Assembly: GCF_002286965.1 (NCBI RefSeq)
Contig: NZ_NSKD01000002.1
Span: 124,001 to 188,000 of the forward strand
Length of the DNA: 64,000 bases
Reading direction: 5' to 3'
DNA from: Halovibrio salipaludis
GTDB lineage: Bacteria; Pseudomonadota; Gammaproteobacteria; Pseudomonadales; Oleiphilaceae
How positions within the stretch are numbered: the stretch's first letter is position 1; every line of letters starts with the position of its first letter. Of the stretch, positions 50,415 through 62,240 are shown one piece after another. The notes under the pieces are model-generated. The model was given only the letters and a program-made list of their open reading frames with translations, was not told where the DNA came from and searched no databases. The position numbers and the translations under genes are program-made.

Positions 50415-52139
50415 GTGGAAGCCCCGTTTATGGTGCAGGCGTCACTGGCAAGCAAGACCCAGTCCTTCGGGCTGGTCCGCGAGGAGATCGAACAGACGAT
50501 CGGTCAGGCGGAACAGAGTCTTGAGCAGTTCCAGGAGAACCGTGAAAGCGAGGAGGATCTGCAGAACTGTGTGGATTATCTCAATCAGCTGCGCGGGATT
50601 TTTTCCCTGGTGGAACTCAAGGGAGGCGCGCTGCTCTGTCAGGAAGCGGTGGTCCTGGCGAACGAGGTGCCAGTGGGGGCCACGGATGACAAGAACAACC
50701 TCCTGACCGCGCTCAGTAACGCCCTGTTCACACTGAGGCGTTACATCGAATACTACCAGCGCCAGCAGGTGGATCGGCCCGAGCTGTTGCTGCCGGTGGT
50801 CAACGAGATCCGTGAAGCACGGCGGGATACACCCTATCCGGATTCTTGGTTCTTCGGTGCCGGCCTGAGTGTGGCTCCCGATTTCTGTGGCCAGCGTCCG
50901 GTGCCGCCACTGGCGACCTCTGACGAGTCGGAATTCGAGGTGCACGCACGCCGCTTCCGCCTGATGTACCAGGTGGGGTTGCTCGGGCTGCTGCGCAATC
51001 AGGATCCCCGGACCAGCTGTCGGCTGATCTCGCGTTCGGCCCATGGTCTTGCAAGGCTTTGTGGTGAGGGCGCGATGCAGTCGTTCTGGTGCCTGGTCAG
51101 CATGACAGCCGATGTGCTGGATGAGCAGCAGCTGCCGGTTGAGCGCAACCGCAAGCGGCTGTTCATGCGCATCGAGAAGCAGGCGCGGGACCTGGTCTAC
51201 AGCCGCAGTTCGGTGGCACAGCAGTCGCCGTCGGATGCACTGGTGCGCGAACTCGTCTATATCCTCTACCGCAGCGGCTCCAGCGATCCGGAAGTACGGA
51301 GTGTTCTGGATAACAGTGGGTTGGTGCAGCCGGATATCACCGAGGCAGAGCTGATTGAGCATCAGCGCCACCTGTATGGGCCTGGCGCCGACGTTCTGCG
51401 CTCCTTTGCGGCCGCGATCAATGAGGAGTTGAGCGAACTCAAGGACCGGCTGGATATTGTCGAACGGGGGATCGATCCGGACACCACGGAGCTCGCGACC
51501 ATTGCTGATTCCCTGGAACGGGTGGGTAACTCCCTGCTGATTCTGGACCTCCATCAGCTCAGTTCGCTGGCTCGCCAGGAAGCCGGACGCCTCAGGGACT
51601 GGGAGCAGAAAGGCGCGCTGCCATCGGAAGGGGAGCTCTATGCAGTCGCGGATGCCGTTCTGAATATTGAGGAGGCGGCCCAGCACCTGGCCAGCCATGG
51701 CATTACGGCGGACACCGATCGTCTTGCGCACAAGGTGCGGCGGGATGAGGGGTCGGTCTACGTGCAGGAAGCGCTGATTGTGCTCAGTGACGAGGCCAGT
51801 TCAGCGCTTACCCTGGCGAAACAGGCGATTACCGCGTTTCTTGAATCCGATTTCGATAAGCTGCATCTGGCGAACGTGCCGGCCACCCTGCGCAGTATCG
51901 AGGGTGGGATGCAGCTTCTCGGAAACGAGAACGCGGCCCGTGTTGTCGCCCGTGTGACGGGGGCGATCGAGAACCAGCTTCTGAACACTCAGCAGCCACC
52001 GGAATCACGGATTCTGGAAGCATTGGCGGATGCCATCACCTCACTGGAGTATTACATCGAGGAGCTGGGAATGAATGCCGCGCCGAACCCGGAACTGCTC
52101 CGCCTGGCGGAGACATCACTCCAGGATGTGGGTCTCTAG
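50415..52139 (+). CDS. Stand-alone homologue of the ChpA N-terminal (Hpt-like) region
   Basis: 574 residues, all helical, no signal peptide. The segment around 35-75 (CVDYLNQLRGIFSLVELKGGALLCQEAV) matches the pattern at the start of ChpA, the pilus chemosensory histidine kinase, where a pseudo-phosphotransfer module sits. No kinase, CheW, or receiver domain follows, so it is not a full ChpA (which is over 2000 residues). No phosphorylatable His in an Hpt consensus was found. Start is uncertain: GTG 50415 or ATG 50430 (GGAAG ~9 bases upstream). A TATAGT at 50411-50416 overlaps the GTG and argues for 50430. Function is unclear. Confidence 0.7.
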   Translation: MEAPFMVQASLASKTQSFGLVREEIEQTIGQAEQSLEQFQENRESEEDLQNCVDYLNQLRGIFSLVELKGGALLCQEAVVLANEVPVGATDDKNNLLTALSNALFTLRRYIEYYQRQQVDRPELLLPVVNEIREARRDTPYPDSWFFGAGLSVAPDFCGQRPVPPLATSDESEFEVHARRFRLMYQVGLLGLLRNQDPRTSCRLISRSAHGLARLCGEGAMQSFWCLVSMTADVLDEQQLPVERNRKRLFMRIEKQARDLVYSRSSVAQQSPSDALVRELVYILYRSGSSDPEVRSVLDNSGLVQPDITEAELIEHQRHLYGPGADVLRSFAAAINEELSELKDRLDIVERGIDPDTTELATIADSLERVGNSLLILDLHQLSSLARQEAGRLRDWEQKGALPSEGELYAVADAVLNIEEAAQHLASHGITADTDRLAHKVRRDEGSVYVQEALIVLSDEASSALTLAKQAITAFLESDFDKLHLANVPATLRSIEGGMQLLGNENAARVVARVTGAIENQLLNTQQPPESRILEALADAITSLEYYIEELGMNAAPNPELLRLAETSLQDVGL

Positions 52140-52170
52140 AGGGGGCAGGGAAGTACGCATCGAAGGTGGT

Positions 52171-52199
52171 CGGGAACGCCGGTGGGTTCGGCGTTCCCG
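52171..52199. terminator. Bidirectional stem-loop between convergent genes
   Basis: Perfect 11-base stem CGGGAACGCCG / CGGCGTTCCCG (arms 52171-52181 and 52189-52199) with a seven-base loop, between the ends of the ChpA-like gene and the SCP2 gene. There is no U-tract on either side. Likely a shared transcript-end hairpin. Confidence 0.6.
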
Positions 52200-52208
52200 G
52201 GTAAGGCC

Positions 52209-52523
52209 TCAGCCGATGTTGAACAGCTCACCCAGCTTGGTGGCCAGCATCATGTCGCCTTCAGCGCGCAGCTGCCCGGCCATGAATGCCTGCATGCCAT
52301 CTGTCTCGCCGCTGACGATCCCCTGAAGGGTCTCCGAGTTCATAATCAGGGTCACGGACGGGTCGTCATGTGTGCCTTCCTTCAGATCACAGGTGCCGTC
52401 CTTGATGATCAGGTGATAGGAGGCATCGTCCTCGATGTCGAACTGGAATACCAGGTCCAGGCCGGCAGCAGCGTCCGCGTTGAAGTTCTTCTCGAGTTTT
52501 TCGAATACGGGTTGTACAGACAT
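52209..52523 (-). CDS. SCP2 sterol-binding domain protein
   Basis: 104 residues from ATG 52523; upstream frame is untranslated leader. The SCP2 pattern is visible: VFQFDIEDDASYHLIIKDG, DPSVTLIMNSETLQGIVSG, MQAFMAGQLRAEGDMMLATKL. These small domains bind lipids or fatty acyl chains. The partner is unknown. Its own promoter is at 52576-52604. Confidence 0.85.
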   Translation of the reverse strand: MSVQPVFEKLEKNFNADAAAGLDLVFQFDIEDDASYHLIIKDGTCDLKEGTHDDPSVTLIMNSETLQGIVSGETDGMQAFMAGQLRAEGDMMLATKLGELFNIG

Positions 52524-52575
52524 GCTCGAAGTCCTTGGTTGCCGTTGTTGTTTCGCCATGGGATGGCTTCGGCCG

Positions 52576-52604
52576 ACTGTAGGTGGGGGCGTCAATGCTG
52601 TCAA
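52576..52604 (-). promoter_or_regulatory. SCP2 gene promoter
   Basis: Reading leftward: perfect TTGACA (52599-52604), 17-base spacer, TACAGT (52576-52581). Leader about 47 bases to ATG 52523. Confidence 0.6.
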
Positions 52605-52717
52605 GCTTGATCGAACGCTTGTTTGAATACCCGAATCACCGGGTTCTTATGCTGTGCCGTGGTGATGCGTAGAATAGTCACGGGTTGTGTATGGAACTTT
52701 CGGTAAAGGAGTGATTG

Positions 52718-53770
52718 GTGGAGATTCTTGCGGAATACGGGCTTTTCCTGGCCAAGATCGTGACCTTCGCAGTGGCCGCTCTGATCGTGGCGGCGATGAT
52801 CATGACGGCAGCGCAGCGCGGGCGTAACCAGGAGGATGAGGGTGAGCTGCAGGTCATCAGGGTGAATGATCGCCTGCGGGACAACCGCGACACCCTGGAG
52901 GCCCATCTGCACGAGGGTGCCGGCCGCCGGCGATGGCTGAAGGAACTCAGGCGCAGCCGGAAAAAGGCCAAAAAGGCTGAACAAGAGAAGGGGAATGACG
53001 GCGCGCAACGCCGCGGGCGCCTCTATGTGGTGGACTTTCAGGGGGACCTGAAGGCCAGCCAGACCGGTGCGCTGCGTCGCTGTGTCACGGCTATACTCGG
53101 AGTGGCCGAGCCCGGGCAGGATGAGGTGATGATCCGGCTCGAGAGTTCTGGTGGGATGGTGCACTCCTACGGCTATGCGGCGGCACAGCTGGACCGGATC
53201 CGCCGCGCCGGGCTGCCGCTGACCGCTTGTGTGGACAAGGTCGCTGCCAGCGGAGGCTATATGATGGCCTGTGTCGCGGACCGGATCATCGCCTCTCCGT
53301 TTGCGATTCTGGGATCCATTGGCGTGGTGGCGCAGCTTCCGAACGTGCATCGTCTTCTCAAGCGCAATGACGTGGATTTCGAGGTGCTGACCGCGGGCGA
53401 GTATAAACGCACCCTGACGGTGTTCGGCGAAAATACAGAGAAGGGCCGGCGCAAGTTCACCGAGGATCTGGAGCAGACCCATCAGCTGTTCAAGGACTAC
53501 GTGAGTGAACACCGCCCGGCGGTGGATATTGATCGGGTCGCCACGGGGGAGATCTGGTTTGGCCGCCAGGCACTGGATGTCAGTCTGGCGGATGACCTCA
53601 AGACCTCGGATCAGGTTATAACTGAGGCCTGTGATGAGCGTGATGTCCTGCTGGTGCGCTACGAGCGCCGCCGTACGCTGCCCGAGAAGCTCGGCCTCAG
53701 TGCCGCTAGCGCGGTGGAGTCCGGCATCATGAAAGGGGTTGAGTGGGTGCGCGCGGGGCGTTTCCAGTGA
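52718..53770 (+). CDS. sohB: Inner-membrane S49 protease SohB
   Basis: 350 residues from GTG 52718, with AAAGGAG six bases upstream; TTG 52715 is too close to that site. One N-terminal membrane helix (~10-30), then a basic region and the ClpP-like S49 fold. The Ser178 nucleophile (VAASGGYMMA) and Lys230 base (AGEYKRTL) form the dyad known in SppA/SohB. A -10-like TAGAAT lies at 52670-52675. Confidence 0.93.
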   Translation: MEILAEYGLFLAKIVTFAVAALIVAAMIMTAAQRGRNQEDEGELQVIRVNDRLRDNRDTLEAHLHEGAGRRRWLKELRRSRKKAKKAEQEKGNDGAQRRGRLYVVDFQGDLKASQTGALRRCVTAILGVAEPGQDEVMIRLESSGGMVHSYGYAAAQLDRIRRAGLPLTACVDKVAASGGYMMACVADRIIASPFAILGSIGVVAQLPNVHRLLKRNDVDFEVLTAGEYKRTLTVFGENTEKGRRKFTEDLEQTHQLFKDYVSEHRPAVDIDRVATGEIWFGRQALDVSLADDLKTSDQVITEACDERDVLLVRYERRRTLPEKLGLSAASAVESGIMKGVEWVRAGRFQ

Positions 53771-53858
53771 CCGGTCGCGGATGCTGGCAAGGGGGCCCAA
53801 GGCGGGTTATCATGGGCACCGTCGCCGATTGACCATAAGCATTTGTTGGGAGAAAGCA

Positions 53859-53999
53859 ATGAGCTACGGCAACCAGAACGAAGAAGGCCGGAACGATGCA
53901 GCACCGAATAAAAGTGACGAGCGTGTTGATGCATTCGCTGCGGTCGGGCTGATCCTGCTCTTCGTGGCACTTGCAACCACCTTTGTTGCCACGCAGTAA
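53859..53999 (+). CDS. Small single-pass membrane protein
   Basis: 46 residues from ATG 53859, with GGGAGAAAGC upstream. An Asn/Glu-rich soluble N-terminus (SYGNQNEEGRN) is followed by one membrane helix (VGLILLFVALATTFVA, ~29-44) ending at the C-terminus. A longer frame from 53739 would overlap sohB and has no ribosome site. Function unknown. Confidence 0.6.
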   Translation: MSYGNQNEEGRNDAAPNKSDERVDAFAAVGLILLFVALATTFVATQ

Positions 54000-54022
54000 T
54001 CCTGTGTGAAATGCCGGGGCGC

Positions 54023-54241
54023 TCAGGCCGCCCCGGTGCTCTCCAGAACGATCTTCACAATAAGCGCGATACCCACCACGAAGACTACACCGAAGATGAT
54101 CCCGCCGATGATGAATGGCCAGGGCGAAGACGCGCTGAAGTCCTTCTGACGATTGCTCTCTGAATTCACGCCCAGCGCGGCGGCGAGGATGCTGAAAACC
54201 ACCTGCCAGAGTCCGGGTTTGTTCTGATCACTATGGCTCAC
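54023..54241 (-). CDS. DUF2970 small membrane protein
   Basis: 72 residues from GTG 54241, preceded by AGGAGG four bases upstream (strong). QVVFSILAAALGVNSESNRQKDF fits the DUF2970 pattern, with two membrane helices (~10-20 and ~43-68). The longer frame to 54298 overlaps the metH terminator. It is convergent with the preceding small membrane gene. Confidence 0.8.
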   Translation of the reverse strand: MSHSDQNKPGLWQVVFSILAAALGVNSESNRQKDFSASSPWPFIIGGIIFGVVFVVGIALIVKIVLESTGAA

Positions 54242-54285
54242 AAAACCTCCTGTGGGCTGGTTTGATCCGACCATTATAAAGCAAT

Positions 54286-54319
54286 AAAAAACGGGCATCA
54301 GGTGGCCTGACGCCCGTTT
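54286..54319 (-). terminator. Rho-independent terminator of metH
   Basis: On the minus strand: AAACGGGC / GCCCGTTT stem (54312-54319 with 54289-54296) extended by TCAGG/CCTGA inside, followed by a run of six T (54286-54291). It ends transcription from metH. A second small hairpin (AGCCCTCC/GGAGGGCT, 54336-54355) lies just before it. Confidence 0.85.
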
Positions 54320-54364
54320 GCGTTCTTCTACCCGGAGCCCTCCCGGAGGAGGGCTGTGAGCGGA

Positions 54365-58063
<3,699 letters not shown>

Positions 58064-58373
58064 TGATTCAACTACCTCATTGTCAGTTATCGAATCTTGA
58101 GACAGAAAATGTGCGCCAGGCGGTCACCCTGTATGGCAGGGAGAGCGTCATCCTGAGCGTTGTCTGAAGGGGGATACTATCCGTGTCCCTTTTGCGGGTT
58201 TTGCTTGAAGTAAACGAATGCTAACACAGAATCCGGAAAAGTCCTGATAGTTCATCAAATTTTTTTGATGTTGTGCAAGCGCCGTAATTCCTGACCCGTT
58301 TGGTTGGTCTTTTATTCCCGGGACTGCTTCCTTACAATAGACGCATACTTGACCATCAAGAGGGAGAGCGGCA
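58064..58373. promoter_or_regulatory. Divergent metH-nfuA intergenic region
   Basis: 310 bases without a gene. For nfuA a TACAAT -10 (58333-58338) is present but a convincing -35 is not. An AT-rich dyad CATCAAA-N4-TTTGATG lies at 58253-58270 and could be an operator. The metH leader of about 200 bases shows only a small CCCTG/CAGGG hairpin. No riboswitch consensus was recognised. Confidence 0.35.
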
Positions 58374-58958
58374 TTGGATACCGTCACCGTCACCGAATCA
58401 GCCCGGCGCTATCTGGGTCAGCTCGTCCAGAAACAGGACGTTGAGGGGATGGGAGTCCGGCTGTTCGTGACCCAGCCCGGAACCCGTCACGCCGAGACCT
58501 GCCTGGCGTACTGCCCGCCCCACGAGGTGGTGCCGTCCGACGAGCAGCTCGACATGGATGAGTTCCCCCTCTACATCGATCACAACAGCATCACCTTTCT
58601 GGAAGAGGCAGTGATCGATTTTCAGGAGGATCAGACCGGTGGCCAGCTGACCATCAAGGCGCCCAATGCCAAGGTACCGCAGGTGAGCGCGGACGCGCCC
58701 CTGTCGGAACGCCTGAACTACGTCCTTCAGTCCGAGGTCAACCCCAGCCTGGCAGCCCATGGCGGCGAGGTGTCACTGGTTGAACTGACCGATGACAACG
58801 TGGCCGTGCTGCGTTTCGGCGGTGGCTGCCAGGGTTGCGCGGCAGTGAGTCTCACGCTCAAGCAGGGCGTGGAGCGTACCCTCAAGGAACAGCTCCCTGA
58901 GATCAGTGGTATCGAGGACGTGACCGACCACAGCTACCGCGAGAACGCCTACTACTGA
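58374..58958 (+). CDS. nfuA: Fe-S biogenesis protein NfuA
   Basis: 194 residues starting at TTG 58374, with GGGAG seven bases upstream. N-terminal degenerate A-type domain (~1-95) and C-terminal Nfu domain with the cluster ligands Cys152 and Cys155 (GGGCQGCAAVS). It delivers 4Fe-4S clusters to targets under stress. The TTG start suggests modest expression. Confidence 0.96.
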   Translation: MDTVTVTESARRYLGQLVQKQDVEGMGVRLFVTQPGTRHAETCLAYCPPHEVVPSDEQLDMDEFPLYIDHNSITFLEEAVIDFQEDQTGGQLTIKAPNAKVPQVSADAPLSERLNYVLQSEVNPSLAAHGGEVSLVELTDDNVAVLRFGGGCQGCAAVSLTLKQGVERTLKEQLPEISGIEDVTDHSYRENAYY

Positions 58959-58964
58959 TGGATT

Positions 58965-58988
58965 CAGCAGTGCCACGCGGCGCTGCTG
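58965..58988 (+). terminator. Stem-loop after nfuA
   Basis: CAGCAGTGCC / GGCGCTGCTG, ten pairs with one T-G, four-base loop ACGC. No U-run follows. Confidence 0.4.
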
Positions 58989-59052
58989 CATACCGTTAGG
59001 CGCCGGTTTCCGCTAGAGTGTCGTCCTGAATACGCGCTCAGGGACCGCACAC

Positions 59053-60258
59053 GTGACCGTATCCGAACTACCGCTCACCATCTGGGCACTGCCCCTGTTC
59101 ACCGCACTGGTCGGTTGGGCTACCAACCGCCTGGCCGTTCTGATGCTTTTCCACCCGATTGAGCCTGTTGGCAGGCCCCCGTTCCTGGGCTGGCAGGGCG
59201 TGGTTCCGCGTCGGGCGGAGGAAATGGCCCATGAGTGCATTGACCGGACCCTGGCGCGCAGTGGCGACCTCACCGGCCTTTACCAGCGACTGGATCCGGC
59301 GCTGATCACCGGGGAGGTGGTGAGCCGGATCATGCCCCATCTCGAGGAATACGTGGATGATGTGATGTATGAGCATCATCCCGTGCTCTGGGATAACCTG
59401 CCGCGGCGCGTCAAAGGGCGGATCTACCGCTATGTCGAGCACAACCTGCCGGAACGGGTGGACGCCATGGTGGCGGATTTCGGGGAGGAACTTGGTGATC
59501 TGGTGGACCTCCGGGCCCTGATGAGCGAGGAACTGCGTCAGCATCCGGATTTCATGAACAATATTTTGCAGGATGCCGGCGCGTCCACCTTCCGCTTCGT
59601 GATCCGCAGTGGCGCCGTCATAGGGCTGCTTCTGGGTGTTGCGCTTGCTGTGGGATGGAGCGTCTGGCCCTCCAGCTGGCTGCTTCTCGGGGGCGGTTTC
59701 CTTGTTGGCCTTCTGACCAACTGGATCGCGATAACCCTGATATTCAGGCCGCGGGAGCGAAAGCATTGGGGACCTTTCCGCATCCAGGGGCTGCTGATGC
59801 GCCGTCAGCCGGAGATCAGCCACATCTGGGGCCAGCGTGTCGCCCATGAACTTCTCACCTGTGAAAAGGTGGCCCACGCTATTGTCCATGGGGAAAAGTC
59901 CGGGCGGACACGTGCCATCATCCAGAAACACCTGCGCCCGCTTCTGGATCAGTCGACGGTGCTGCGTGTCAGCACCCAGATGGCCGTGGGCGCCTCCGGT
60001 TATACGGAGCTCAAGAAAAGCATGAATGACCGGGCCCTGAGTGCCTCAGAGGAGGTGTTCCGGGATGATGCCTTCAACCATGACCGGGCGCGCATCGTGG
60101 CTGAGCTTATCGAGGAGCGGATCGCGGCACTGTCTCCGGAAGCGTTCCAGTCCCTTCTCCGACCGGTATTCGCCGCCGAGGAAGGGCGGCTGATGCTGGC
60201 GGGTGGTGTCTGTGGGCTGCTGGCGGCCCTGGTGCCCGTTGTGCTGGTCGGGCTCTGA
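59053..60258 (+). CDS. DUF445 membrane protein
   Basis: 401 residues starting at GTG 59053. The family pattern is VGWATNRLAVLMLFHPIEPVG near the N-terminus and, repeated later, LTNWIAITLIFRPRERKHWGPF (~residues 220-240). Three membrane segments: N-terminal, ~178-212 (GLLLGVALAVGWSVWP region) and C-terminal. The two halves look like an internal repeat. Function is unknown; E. coli YjiN is a relative. Confidence 0.85.
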   Translation: MTVSELPLTIWALPLFTALVGWATNRLAVLMLFHPIEPVGRPPFLGWQGVVPRRAEEMAHECIDRTLARSGDLTGLYQRLDPALITGEVVSRIMPHLEEYVDDVMYEHHPVLWDNLPRRVKGRIYRYVEHNLPERVDAMVADFGEELGDLVDLRALMSEELRQHPDFMNNILQDAGASTFRFVIRSGAVIGLLLGVALAVGWSVWPSSWLLLGGGFLVGLLTNWIAITLIFRPRERKHWGPFRIQGLLMRRQPEISHIWGQRVAHELLTCEKVAHAIVHGEKSGRTRAIIQKHLRPLLDQSTVLRVSTQMAVGASGYTELKKSMNDRALSASEEVFRDDAFNHDRARIVAELIEERIAALSPEAFQSLLRPVFAAEEGRLMLAGGVCGLLAALVPVVLVGL

Positions 60259-60268
60259 GCTGAGGCCG

Positions 60269-60544
60269 CTACCAGAAAACGGGCTGATGAGCCGTGAGGA
60301 CCTGTTCCACAAAAGCGGCATGCGTTATGGCGGTGCATCCCGGGGGCAGGGTCAGGTTCTCGGGGGCTTCCGTCAGGGCCAGGATCCTGCCCGCCTGAAC
60401 GCCATCCAGCGGTTCCCGGTGCGCCAACCGTTTCAGGGCGGTTGCCGTCAGCACCAGCGTATCCCCGGGGCCCAGCATCGTCAGACACCGTTGATGCCGC
60501 GGGTGGTCCGGGGCCTTGGACAGCACGTGCACACGCCCCGTCAT
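60269..60544 (-). CDS. tusB: Sulfur relay protein TusB (DsrH-like)
   Basis: 91 residues. Fits the small DsrH/TusB fold: HVLSKAP, LGPGDTLVLTATALKRLA. TusBCD takes sulfur from TusA and hands it to TusE and then MnmA for 2-thiouridine at tRNA position 34. TusB itself has no catalytic Cys requirement. ATG 60544 overlaps tusC's end by 4 bases. tusE does not follow, since a DUF445 gene on the other strand ends there. Confidence 0.85.
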   Translation of the reverse strand: MTGRVHVLSKAPDHPRHQRCLTMLGPGDTLVLTATALKRLAHREPLDGVQAGRILALTEAPENLTLPPGCTAITHAAFVEQVLTAHQPVFW

Positions 60545-60876
60545 GGATGCAGAATCCTTGGAACCCGTGCGTAAAGATCCCGGATCTGGTCGCTGTTCAG
60601 GGTGGTGACGGAGTCAGGCAGCTCAGGATCCGGATCGTCGGCGCCGTGTAATCCCACCATGAGCTGCTGTAACCCCATCTCCGAAAACCGCGTGACGGGG
60701 ATTCCCCGGTGCTCTGCCGTCAGTGCCGTAATGCCTGACTCCACCAGCAACAGGCTGGTGCTCATACCAAAGGTACAGAGTGTGAGCAGCATATCCAGGA
60801 ATTCGCCGCTGTCCTCGCCGCGGTCAAGCACGAAGAGCTGATCGGGCAGGGGGGGAGGGCCCGGCGCTGTCATCAC
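60541..60876 (-). CDS. tusC: Sulfur relay protein TusC (DsrF-like)
   Basis: 111 residues of the DsrE/F family: LDMLLTLCTFGMSTSLLLVESGI with VPVTRFSEMGL-like GIPVTRFSEMGLQQLM. Overlaps tusD by 4 bases and tusB by 4 bases, indicating translational coupling of a heterohexamer. The N-terminus (PPLPDQLFVLDRGEDSGEF) is a little divergent from other TusC proteins. Confidence 0.82.
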   Translation of the reverse strand: MMTAPGPPPLPDQLFVLDRGEDSGEFLDMLLTLCTFGMSTSLLLVESGITALTAEHRGIPVTRFSEMGLQQLMVGLHGADDPDPELPDSVTTLNSDQIRDLYARVPRILHP

Positions 60877-61238
60877 CGCTCCCCCGTGAACTGGAGAATG
60901 CGGTCCGCCTCGGTGCAGGCCATCACCCAGTCACCCAGGCCACCAGTCGACCAGCCGGGCCTCAGATGGCCTTCACCAAGGGCCCGTTGCTCCGCCGATC
61001 CGATGCATACGGTTGCCGGAAGCGACCATGCTGCGATAAGCCGTTCCCATTGGTTGGCGTTTTCGTTCCGGAAGGGTGAGGCTGGGGTGGGGTTTGCGGC
61101 CAGAAAAACCGCATCCCCCTGGAGGAAGATGCGGTTGATGCTGTGGCCGGCCTGGAGAAGTGCACTGGCGAAACACCAGGCGGAATGGAGCGCCTGGCGT
61201 TCGTTGGGCCCTGCAGTGATGTGAAAGGCCGCCTTCAA
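60873..61238 (-). CDS. tusD: Sulfur relay protein TusD (DsrE-like)
   Basis: 121 residues if started at TTG 61238. That start puts the persulfide-bearing Cys at position 78 (PATVCIGSAEQ), the same number as the catalytic Cys of E. coli TusD, and begins MKAAFHITAGP like the family. A TTG at 61262 would overlap the end of the yccA gene. Seven bases separate it from that gene. It is followed by tusC with a 4-base overlap. Confidence 0.83.
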   Translation of the reverse strand: MKAAFHITAGPNERQALHSAWCFASALLQAGHSINRIFLQGDAVFLAANPTPASPFRNENANQWERLIAAWSLPATVCIGSAEQRALGEGHLRPGWSTGGLGDWVMACTEADRILQFTGER

Positions 61239-61245
61239 AGCCCGA

Positions 61246-61935
61246 TCAGTTCTCGCCGGCAAACGCCATCAGCAGGTGGAGCAGGCTGATGAAGAGGTTA
61301 TACAGCGATACATAGAGGCCAATGGCCGCCATGATGTAGTTCCGCTCGCCGCCGTTGATGATGGCGCTGGTCTGATACAGGATGCAGGCGGACGCAAAGA
61401 GCGTGAAGCCCGCTGAGATCGCCAGATGCAGGTTCGGCAGATTGAACAGGAACGCGATCAGCATGCCGCCCATCAGCACCAGGGCACCGGCAAAGATAAA
61501 GCCGCCGAGGAAACTGAAGTCCTTGCGCGTGATCAGGGTATAGGCGGACAGGGCAAGGAAGATAGTAGCGGTCAGCCCGAGTGCGGTGGTGACCAGGTGC
61601 CCCGCGCCGTTGGCGACAAAGGTGTTGAGGATCGGGCCCAGCGTCATGCCCATGAAGCCGGTCAGGGCAAAGGTGGTGACCAGGCCCCAGACGCTGTTCT
61701 GGAGCTTGTGGGTGGCAAACAGGAGGCCGTAGAAACCGACCAGTGTCAGGATCAGGCCCGGATGGGGCAGGTTCAGCGCCATGCTGGTTCCGGCCGTTAC
61801 AGCGGAAAACGCCAGGGTCAGGCCCAGCAGCATGTAGGTGTTGCGCAGTACCGTCGTGACCTCGGTGCTCAGCCCTTCGCGGACCCCGCCCTGGGCCCGG
61901 CTCTGGGCGGCATTGGGGAAACGGTTGTCGGCCAT
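61246..61935 (-). CDS. yccA: BAX inhibitor-1/YccA family membrane protein
   Basis: 229 residues from ATG 61935 (GGAGATTCCGCAC upstream). Seven membrane helices, with TLGPILNTF, and the C-terminal conserved SLYNLFISLLHLL, ending in GEN. E. coli YccA slows FtsH-driven degradation of jammed translocons. The yccA-tusDCB linkage is also found in Pseudomonas. The upstream frame to 62019 is leader. Confidence 0.92.
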   Translation of the reverse strand: MADNRFPNAAQSRAQGGVREGLSTEVTTVLRNTYMLLGLTLAFSAVTAGTSMALNLPHPGLILTLVGFYGLLFATHKLQNSVWGLVTTFALTGFMGMTLGPILNTFVANGAGHLVTTALGLTATIFLALSAYTLITRKDFSFLGGFIFAGALVLMGGMLIAFLFNLPNLHLAISAGFTLFASACILYQTSAIINGGERNYIMAAIGLYVSLYNLFISLLHLLMAFAGEN

Positions 61936-62036
61936 GTGCGGAATCTCCTTGATGGACTCTTGACTGTATACCCAATCATAAAGCGTCCAGGGGCCAGTGC
62001 AAAGCCTTTCCGTATGCATTTGGGGGCTTCAACACT

Positions 62037-62064
62037 TTGACATGACGCCGATTTAAGGTAATAT
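62037..62064 (+). promoter_or_regulatory. tRNA-Ser promoter
   Basis: Perfect TTGACA (62037-62042), 16-base spacer, TAATAT (62059-62064), 33 bases before the mature 5' end of tRNA-Ser. Confidence 0.65.
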
Positions 62065-62097
62065 TCCGCCTGCTGTCCGTTCCGACAGCACCTTCCT

Positions 62098-62187
62098 GGT
62101 GGGCTGGCAGAGTGGTCGAATGCAGCGGTCTTGAAAACCGCCGAGGGTTAACGCCCTCCCGGGGTTCGAATCCCTGGCCCACCGCCA
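62098..62187 (+). tRNA. tRNA-Ser (anticodon TGA)
   Basis: A 90-base gene with long variable arm typical of type II tRNA. Acceptor GGTGGGC pairs with GCCCACC, anticodon loop CTTGAAA gives TGA, T-loop GGTTCGAATCC, and CCA is encoded at the 3' end (62185-62187). It decodes UCA and related codons. The phage-like region begins right after it, suggesting it is an integration target. Confidence 0.97.
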
Positions 62188-62240
62188 CTATCCCTTTATA
62201 ATCAGTCACTTATAAGCCAAAAAATAATTTACGTGACTTG

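Noticed and set aside
58064-58240. Possible SAM, SAH or cobalamin riboswitch upstream of metH
   Set aside because: None of the consensus cores (including the B12-box) could be found on the minus strand; only a five-base hairpin is present.
58148-58393. Minus-strand frame of 81 residues in the metH-nfuA gap
   Set aside because: No ribosome site, no conserved pattern, and it overlaps the predicted nfuA promoter and start.
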